From assembly GCA_015178975.1 (NCBI GenBank), contig WHVD01000139.1, positions 1 through 64,000 of the forward strand: a stretch of DNA of 64,000 nt, written 5' to 3'. The stretch's first letter is position 1; the number at the start of each line of letters is the position of its first letter. The stretch comes from Hysterangium stoloniferum. Lineage: Eukaryota > Basidiomycota > Agaricomycetes > Hysterangiales > Hysterangiaceae. Shown in pieces: positions 56,801-64,000 of this stretch. The notes below the pieces were generated by a model. That model was not told the DNA's origin, did not search any database, and saw only the letters and a list, made by a program, of their open reading frames with translations. The position numbers and the translations under genes were made by a program.

Positions 56801-59800
56801 CCTCGCGGTGTCTGCGGCGGGCCTCAATACCTGCCGCAAATGCCTCGTCAACATCAGCCACTGCTCTGTCCATTGCAGCCTTCTCAATGGCCACACAACA
56901 CAATTCGATATTGTCGCCAGTGAGCAGTGCAATGACTTGCTCAGGTACCATATGCTAAAATAAGAATTAGAGCTAGAACAGCTAAGGTGCACTATAATTT
57001 ATACCTCCGAAAAGCCATGTTCCGTCAAGAAATGACGAATATGAGTAGCCAGGTTGCTTTTTAGTGGTTCCTTGCAAGTGACTAGAGCAAGACTGCCTGC
57101 GAGCCTACGAGCCATTAGATGTGCTGCATTGCGAAGCTTTTCCTCGTTTGGTTCAGAGGCAAAATCCTTGTTAACCAACTCGCGAGTTGAAATACCCGCA
57201 ATAGTTACAGATCTATCAACAACAGGAAGAATGATCTACGCAGGCAGATGGGTATCAAATGTGCGCAGGTAATTGATTCAAAACTTACCTCACGGACAGC
57301 TCGATCTACAGCGATTTGAATGGCACGCTTGAAAGAATGGTTCGTATGCAAAGGTGCGAGATCGGTGCTGACTTGGACAACATTGGCAAGACCCGACAGA
57401 ATCACTTCGATCTGCACACCAACACCACGAGGAACCTCGGAAGGGCTCGTACTAGTGAGAGAAGAGATCAGGCGCGAATCGGCCTGTATTTGTGTAATGG
57501 GGTCATATCCGCCGATGGGAAGCGCGTCAATATCACCAACATAGTCAGGCAAAGGAGGACCTCCAAACGAATCCGTGATAGGTCGATTGCGTAACACCGT
57601 AGTAGCCTCAACCTGGTCTAAATCTAGATCAAGACTTTTGCAAAGAACCTCAATCTCAAATTTCAGGTTTAGCTTCAATTCTGCGAAGTGATATAACTCG
57701 GCGAGAAGGCTAATCACAGCCATAAGCCAAGGATTTGGCGGCTTGAACACCACCGACTTTGAGCATGCCTCTAGGATTTTACAGACAAACGGGATGGCCA
57801 CAATAAGACGATTGCTGTCATAACCTTCCAATAGTAGGTCTTTAAATGATAGATTCTTGTGCATTATGGGCTTGTTACGTGCAAGGGTAAGAGATCCGAG
57901 CCAAGAACCCAGATTCTTCAGGATTGCCCTTTCCGTACTCGATTGGAGAGTCTTTTCGGAGTTCAATAGATTTGATGACTTGTCGTACGTCTCGTGAATA
58001 ACGAATTTGAACAGTGGTTTTCTGTCCAATGCATCCAGAAAGCGCAAATACAAGTCATGATTGTTTGGCTCTGTGCTGACCCGCTGATCCACAAGGTAGT
58101 TGGCAAACCATCTGGCATAATCATCTTTAAACCGCTCCTTCATCTCTTCCGTTTTAGATTCAAAATTTGATGGTGCAAGATTGTTCACAAGGAACAGAAT
58201 CTTATCCGAGACTTCCTCTTCGGGCTCATCCACGTCGTCCCTAGGCAAGTCGTCGGGCTTCAAAGCTGTGAACGCGTAGTGTGCAATTTCAGTGGTGCCA
58301 TTCGTAGCACCAACCTCCACCAGCACCTCTTCAGAGCTTAATAATGCACGGCGAGCGCTATCTGCGAGATCTGGACGTGTTTCGATCAAGTGGGGAATCT
58401 GAAGAAGCTTTTCACAAAGAGGTTGCCATTCGGGGAGACGCGACTCAAACCGTTGGAGTGCTTGAGTACCAAACTTGAACAAATTGGTTTCTGGGGGGCA
58501 TTGAAGCGCGTCCAGAACATAGCGAATCGCGATGCCAAGCGGAATGTAATCAACGAGGCGATGTTGGATGAGCGACCCGAATAAGTACCCCGTCATACCG
58601 AGTTCACGTTGAGGATAGAAGGACTGGAAGAATTTGTATTCATCAAAGAGGAAGTGAAGCATGCACGAGAAGATCTCATGGTCACGAGAATTGTTTGACT
58701 CCTTTGTGCGTTGCAACATTTGTATGACTTGATCGATGGTGATATGCTCATCGTACATCTGCTTGTAAATCCCGTCAACCTCATTCTCAACCTCTGTAGA
58801 ATAAGTGACCACAGAAAATCCAGGTTCTTGATCGGATTCAGGAGAAAGGTTCATCAGGCGGGGATGAATTTGTAGACACGCATTTCGAACTTCAAGGCAG
58901 CAAGTGGTGTCCGCTTCGTCGAGCATTGCAGAGCTTACAAAATGACATTCAGTAAGAAGAGGGTACATTAATATCTCAGCTTACCTGTTACGGAGAATTC
59001 TTAAAAATATCGCAATGGTCTGTGGATTAAGGGCCATGGTCTTCGAATCCTCAGGAGGAACAGATATTCTCGCCGTTTTCTCACTAGACGTCTTGAATTC
59101 GAGGAAATCAATGACAGAGCGTAAAAAATCTGCGCCATGGTTGGATATGTTGTCTAATAACCATTTGTCCAGGTTGAGATATTCCCTACGTGAAGCGAGC
59201 GCAGCCACGTCTAGTGCGAACGTAAAAGGACGTACATCTAGTAATGCATCAAGGATCTGCCACGTGCGAGATCAACAGAGAGACATGTCACAAAGAGCAT
59301 ATCATACCTTGAGATCCTGAGCTACATCAAGTATTCTCGTGATGTTCAATGGGCTATCATTGTAATAATCGCGAAATGAATGCGTGAGATAGGAGGGATC
59401 GATTTGCCATATCCGCATGAAGACAAGTTGATGGTTGGGATGACCAGCCAAAAACATGCCAAGCAGCTTAGCCGCATACTCTTTTTGGGTCCCATTCCAT
59501 GGTTTCTGCAGGAGTATAGGTTCAACGCCTCCCTTGGCGCCTCGGATTTCTTGAGCAATACTCACCGAAACCTGAAGTAAGCCCATATGAACCAGTTCAG
59601 CGCTGATCTTCACCGCTTTATCTAACATTTCCCTAACACAAGTCCTAATTTCTGTGTTTTCTGAGTCCCCAAGTATAACAAGAATCTCAAATAATTCCAA
59701 CGAATTCCAGGTGTGGCCTTGTACATTAGCTGCAAGGGCTTTGATGGTGGGACTAGCGTTGGAAACATCATCAACAGTAACGATGCGGCGACCTGGAAGC

Positions 59801-61147
59801 GAGACGAAATTGAACGTGTCCGCTGGAAGTGACAAGAGGGCATCGAGTAATCGCAATTGGTATAAGGAGTTCGACCATGGCGACCAAAACCCTGCGACAG
59901 CGTGCTGCTCAACATCACGCGGGGCGTTGAGCAGGATAGCAATTAACAGTTTCAACGTGGCTGTATCAACGCCTGTCCTTTCAGGCCAGTCAAATGCTTC
60001 AATGAGACCGGGCCAATGTATAGGTACATTCTAAATGATGGTGAAATTATAGTCAGATGTTTAAGTTTGTTTAATGACTCACAAATCCGTTCAAAGCACG
60101 AATCAGTGCGCCGGCATCACACAACGGGGTACCTTCAGCAGCCATCCTGCTCAAGGTCGAGATTATCTCAACGACCTGAGCATCGGTAGGGGGTGATGTA
60201 TCCAAAATACCGAATCTTTGTAGCAAGGAGTGAACAGTAGCAGGCTCGCTTGTGATTTCAGTCCCTAGGTCACAAAGGGTTTGAACAAGGGATGTTCCCG
60301 GAGGCAAGCTGTTGTCAATCAGGTTAGAATATCCAATGTACAGATATATCCAATAGTCGCACCTCAAATTGGGAAATATCTGTTGCAAAATTGGCGCCAT
60401 AATCTCCGACCCATATTTTGCTTGTGCAGCAACCACGATCGCCTGACGTTGCTGACCATCGAGCACAGGAGAATCCGCAGGTGGTTCTGACAGAAGGTTA
60501 CTGAGTAATTTGCCTACTTGTTGAGGACTGAGATCTGCATGATCAAATGATGGGTGTTGGCACAAAGACAGAACGGCATTGTCGAACTCGACGCGAACTA
60601 TAGTCTGAGCCTGGCTAACAAGCTCCTTGCGTACGTTTGACGAAACAATCGAACTCGCAAGTATAAGTCGCTCGAGCGGCCGCAGTCCAACACGATCAGC
60701 AAAGCGCACAAGGTCAAAATGGCGAAATATATCGCCATTGTTGTCAATTTTATCGATGCCATCGCGGAAACGGTCTGCAAGGAATGGATCACGCGCGAGG
60801 CGCTGTGTTTCTTGCACAAGGAGACGGAAGGTTAAAGATGTAGAGGTATCAAACGCAGAAGGGGTGGCTGTGCTGGCAAGACGGGCTTGAGAATGTACAA
60901 TCAAACGGCGAATAAAATGCTGATAAGTATCCAACCCATGCTGCTCAGACAGCTAGATGCAAAAATATAAGTGATACAGGTCTATAGGAACTCACCCCAT
61001 GAAAAAACTTACTGATCGGATTTCATGTTGATTTCTGTCAAAATTGTCCTCTGTCAATGTGGAGAGCAAGAACACAATCTGTGCCTTGACGATCGTGTGT
61101 ATTGGTGTCTGGCTGCCCGTATTGGTAGAGGATGAGTTGGATTCCAT
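53881..61147 (-). CDS. CDC39: CCR4-NOT complex scaffold subunit NOT1
   Basis: Central scaffold of the CCR4-NOT deadenylase, acting in cytoplasmic mRNA decay and in transcription control. The start at 61147 reads MESNSSSTNTGSQTP and leads into AQIVFLLSTLTEDNFDRNQ. It is joined over an intron to EQHGLDTYQHFIRRLIVHSQ, a typical NOT1 opening. The order of domains fits: N-terminal helical repeats (to about 59,300), the CAF1-binding MIF4G-like part (about 57,600-58,950; NLFKFGTQALQRF) and a CNOT1 middle domain (VGVQIEVILSGLANVVQVSTDL, about 57,340-57,420). The C-terminal NOT module then gives NAVVVYVGMSSVAQAKA and the last block [21 protein letters not shown]. About 20 exons give roughly 2000 aa. 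The last exon is probably 53881-53904 (ending VAKNIQS). No breaks were noticed. Confidence 0.92.
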
Positions 61148-61414
61148 CGTTACTTTTGAACGATAGCGCGAGGCTGCTGGTTCACAGACCCGCCCGTCAC
61201 ACTATATTTGTCGAGGGCGGGCAAAGGGGTGAGAGTTAGGAGAAAGGAGCAGCAACAAGTACAGGACTTTGTTGCGCAAGTCAGTCGCATGCACGCCAAC
61301 TTGGGGGCGTGTGGCGGAGATTAAATTCCTGAATCTTCCTACTCCGATTGTATTTTGAATTCACTCATTTTACATGCCCACCGTCCTTATTGACAAAGAA
61401 CAAGTATGATATCA
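61148..61414. other. Intergenic, upstream of NOT1
   Basis: 267 bp between the NOT1 start and the amylase stop. GGGCGGGCAAAG-type G-rich sequence near 61,210-61,230 could be part of the NOT1 promoter. Nothing else is seen. Confidence 0.4.
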
Positions 61415-63842
61415 TTATTGCGTGACAACTACGAAAAGAACTACCATAGCCAATACCCACAACGAACCAGGAGATAAGATAGTGCACACAGCAGAGGATT
61501 TCTGCACGGTGGAAGAAAAAGCAGATGCTGGACCGTAACCACAAAGCCCCGAATCATGCAAATCCGATATCGGGAGGAGAACCTGGGAAACATTTGAAAA
61601 CACGTTAGTGGATATGTATGAAGCGACATACTACAGCTCGACCGCCTTTCGAGTATTCGACAGAGAGCGTGCCATTACTCCCAACGTCCCATTCCTTACA
61701 AGACAGGATACTAGGATGAAGGTTTAGTAAACATAGATCAATGGACCCAAGAAATTTCATACTCCATAGTCGGGGTGCTGGGTTGCCATGGTGTAGACAC
61801 GGCAATACTACTATTCTTCGGCTTTCAAATACCCATCTGAATACCACGGTTTCGCCACAAGGGAAAGATGCTCACCGGTGACCCAATGTTAGTCATGACG
61901 CTAAGAACATTTCCTTTTAGAACGGCTATTTCATTGTCAGTCGTCGAGACCACTTCCGCGCTCGTTGTCGTCCATGTCGAAGCAGACCTACTCACGAGGA
62001 AATTACGCAACTAAGGTATGTCACTTCTCATTAGATGCAGTATAAGTGAAATGAACTTCTTCCTTTGCATACCGTGTTCAGTGTTGCAATCATACTGTAG
62101 ACACTGGTATTGGTGTAACCAGATTGCCAAAGTGGTTCACGATTCCACTATCAACTTGTAGTCAATTAAATAGCTACTCTCAAAATGTCAGAAACACAAA
62201 CAGGATCTGCATTGCCTGAAAATCGCTGCTCTTGCCCTATATAAGAAAGTAGCTTAGCAGTACGTCACCACCACAAGCAATGACATCCCCACCATAATAC
62301 ACAATCGGAATGCTATATTATTGGTGAAATTGAGTAGACATTACTAAATAAAAAAAAGGCAATATGAATGACGCACCCGTCAGTCATAAAAGTGAACACC
62401 AGTGCATTACTAATACTTGCTTTTAGCAGACGGTAACATTAAAGTTTCATGTCAACTTACTACATGCTCTGAATATCGACTGAGATGTTTGCCCAGCGGG
62501 GAATATCCTGTAGTGACACATTAACTTGGTGATATCCTGTAAGAAAATGTTTACCTGGTTCTCGAGAAAATTCCCAAGCACTGATAAATCCTAGGAGGTA
62601 CCATCCAGCGGAGCTCATGTCTCTGAACCACGACTACTTACCTGATACTGTTCTTTGGACTGCTGCATGATTTGCACCAAACCAGTAATATTTTGAGGGC
62701 CAGGTAATGCGAACGCTTGTACAAGTGCATCATATATCGGATAATTAAGAACCGAGTCGAGAGCTTGAGATCCCTGATACGAGGCGGCTTCGTTGACATC
62801 TTTGCCGAAAACTTCACCCATACAGAAGACACCGGCACTTGCACAAATTGGCATCCAAAAATCAAGAGGTGCATGTCTTTGACAAGTGGCGTATTAAACG
62901 AAGCGGACAGGGTCTAATCCATGACACGTACTTAGCAGCTGTGGACATTTGAATGAGTACTACGAGTGATGAAAAAAGTAGAACCTCTTGCCATCAAGAC
63001 GCAGACCATCAATCGAAAACTCTTGAACGAAGCCTTTGATCCAACTTTGATACCCCTGGATGACTGAAGGGTTTTCTGTGTCCACATCTGGCAAAGGTAC
63101 CACAATGTCCCCTAACCAACAATGCATCTCACTCGTCCGATTACCCCAATCTATGGGACAATATGAATGATATTGGGAGGCATCCTGAGCATACCAACAG
63201 TGTTGAGATCAAGGCAGAGAGTGCAGGATACTTGACAAATATTGGGCCTGCTCACCTTGAAGAAATAGTCGGAATAATTCGGAGTTAGAGACGTTGCCAT
63301 GACATTGTTGAGCACCAGGTCGACCATAAGATACATGCCACGACGATGGAGTTCTGCAGAGAGTGCTTTGAGATCGTCAGCAGTTCCAAAGTGTGGGTTG
63401 AGCTGAGACACGTCTGTGACCCAGTATCCGGTGTACGCATCTCCGTATGGAGTACGAGGACCGTCGTAGTTCTTGTTTACAGGTGAGATCCACACTGGGA
63501 ATAAAACAATACATTTTCATCACGGGCAACGATCGTTATTTCCAAGATATACCTGCGGTAAAGCCAGCATCCTGGATATAGTCAAGGTTTTCGGAAATAG
63601 CATTCCAAGTACCTCCACACCATGTCCGTTTACCAGGATCGCACGTGGAAGGGTCGGCACTTGCAGGCAAGGCGAATCGGTCTGTGAAAAGTCTAAGAGG
63701 GAGGCATGAATGGAGAAAGAAAGAAAGAGAGGTAGTTTGCCTGCGCATACTGGTATATAGAACGCGAACGCCATTGAGCAGCAGTGGCCCCAAGAGCTGG
63801 AGAAATATAGAGGAATAAAAGAGCGACTAACAAGACAAGCAT
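61415..63842 (-). CDS. Secreted alpha-amylase (GH13), probably GPI-anchored
   Basis: Starch/alpha-glucan hydrolase. The signal peptide MLVLLVALLFLYISPALG is followed by QWRSRSIYQ and LFTDRFALP, the usual fungal amylase opening. The TIM-barrel regions are visible: VWISPVNKNYDGPRTPYGDAYTGYW-type block near 63,400-63,490; region I (MYLMVDLVLNNV, about 63,290-63,330); region II with the nucleophile Asp (GLRLDGKR, about 63,000-63,020); region III Glu (VFCMGEVFGKD, about 62,810); region IV (LGNFLENQ joined to DIPRW, about 62,500-62,580). Then IPIVYYG, GQEQRFSGNADP and WNREPLWQSGY follow. The C-terminus SPGSLWVLAMVVLFVVVTQ is a hydrophobic tail after Ser/Ala-rich sequence, as for GPI addition. The usual NHD of region IV reads NQD. 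About 12-14 exons. Confidence 0.87.
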
Positions 63843-64000
63843 AGTAAGAAGGCCAATAGGACACTCCGCTGAGCTGACAGGTTTAACGAAGGACGTGAAA
63901 GAAAAGAGCGACGAGGTCCAAAGAGGATAATCTAGATGAATATGAAGACAAGACAACTAAACCGGGTCCCTTTACTACGGCGAGGATCGAAGTCATGACG
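63843..64000. promoter_or_regulatory. Upstream region of the amylase gene
   Basis: 158 bp to the window edge, presumably promoter and leader. Nothing specific is recognised. Confidence 0.3.

Overview
The window looks like part of an Agaricomycete (mushroom-forming basidiomycete) chromosome. The genes have many short introns (mostly 45-70 nt, GT..AG) and very short intergenic gaps. They include a basidiomycete-type secreted S9-like hydrolase and an alpha-amylase, and the repeats are chromodomain Ty3 elements of the kind common in Agaricales. No more precise taxon can be read from the sequence; a repeat-rich ectomycorrhizal Agaricales would fit, but that is inference.

Positions 1 to about 36,120 are a repeat graveyard with no convincing host gene except one unrecognised ORF (4983-5762). 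It is built from chromodomain Ty3/Gypsy relics and many solo LTRs, which I sort into families: A1/A2 (about 640 bp), B (about 630 bp), C (474 bp), D (about 430 bp) and E (about 666 bp). There is also a Ty1/Copia gag relic, a decayed Tc1/mariner transposon, a tRNA-containing insertion and a CACTA-like MITE. The Ty3 relics share one layout: pol (RNase H, integrase, chromodomain), then a long extra ORF in the position where retroviruses carry env, then a polypurine tract and the 3' LTR. That ORF appears in four copies belonging to two LTR families. Five-base target-site duplications give an insertion order, with nests up to three deep. They also show that two opposed A1 LTRs recombined and inverted about 8.7 kb (15,075-23,775).

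Positions 36,277 to the end are compact, apparently intact host sequence, reading: EDE1-like endocytic scaffold (-), RAD57/XRCC3-like recombination protein (-), proteasome beta5 PRE2 (+), splicing factor PRP38 (-), class II cAMP phosphodiesterase PDE1 (+), striatin of the STRIPAK complex (-), TMA7 (-), secreted S9-like hydrolase (+), CCR4-NOT scaffold NOT1 (-) and a secreted, probably GPI-anchored alpha-amylase (-). Apart from PDE1 and striatin (both signalling), the neighbours share no pathway, so this is ordinary fungal housekeeping synteny with several divergent short promoters (80-240 bp).

The most unusual signals are: (1) LTR families A, B, C and E carry runs of short hairpins with different stems but a common loop border (ACY..RGT), and paired base changes between subfamilies keep the stems; (2) the env-position ORF, which has conserved blocks but no visible membrane segment; (3) the inversion proved by swapped target-site duplications; (4) a candidate 22-nt intron in EDE1 that is needed to keep frame.
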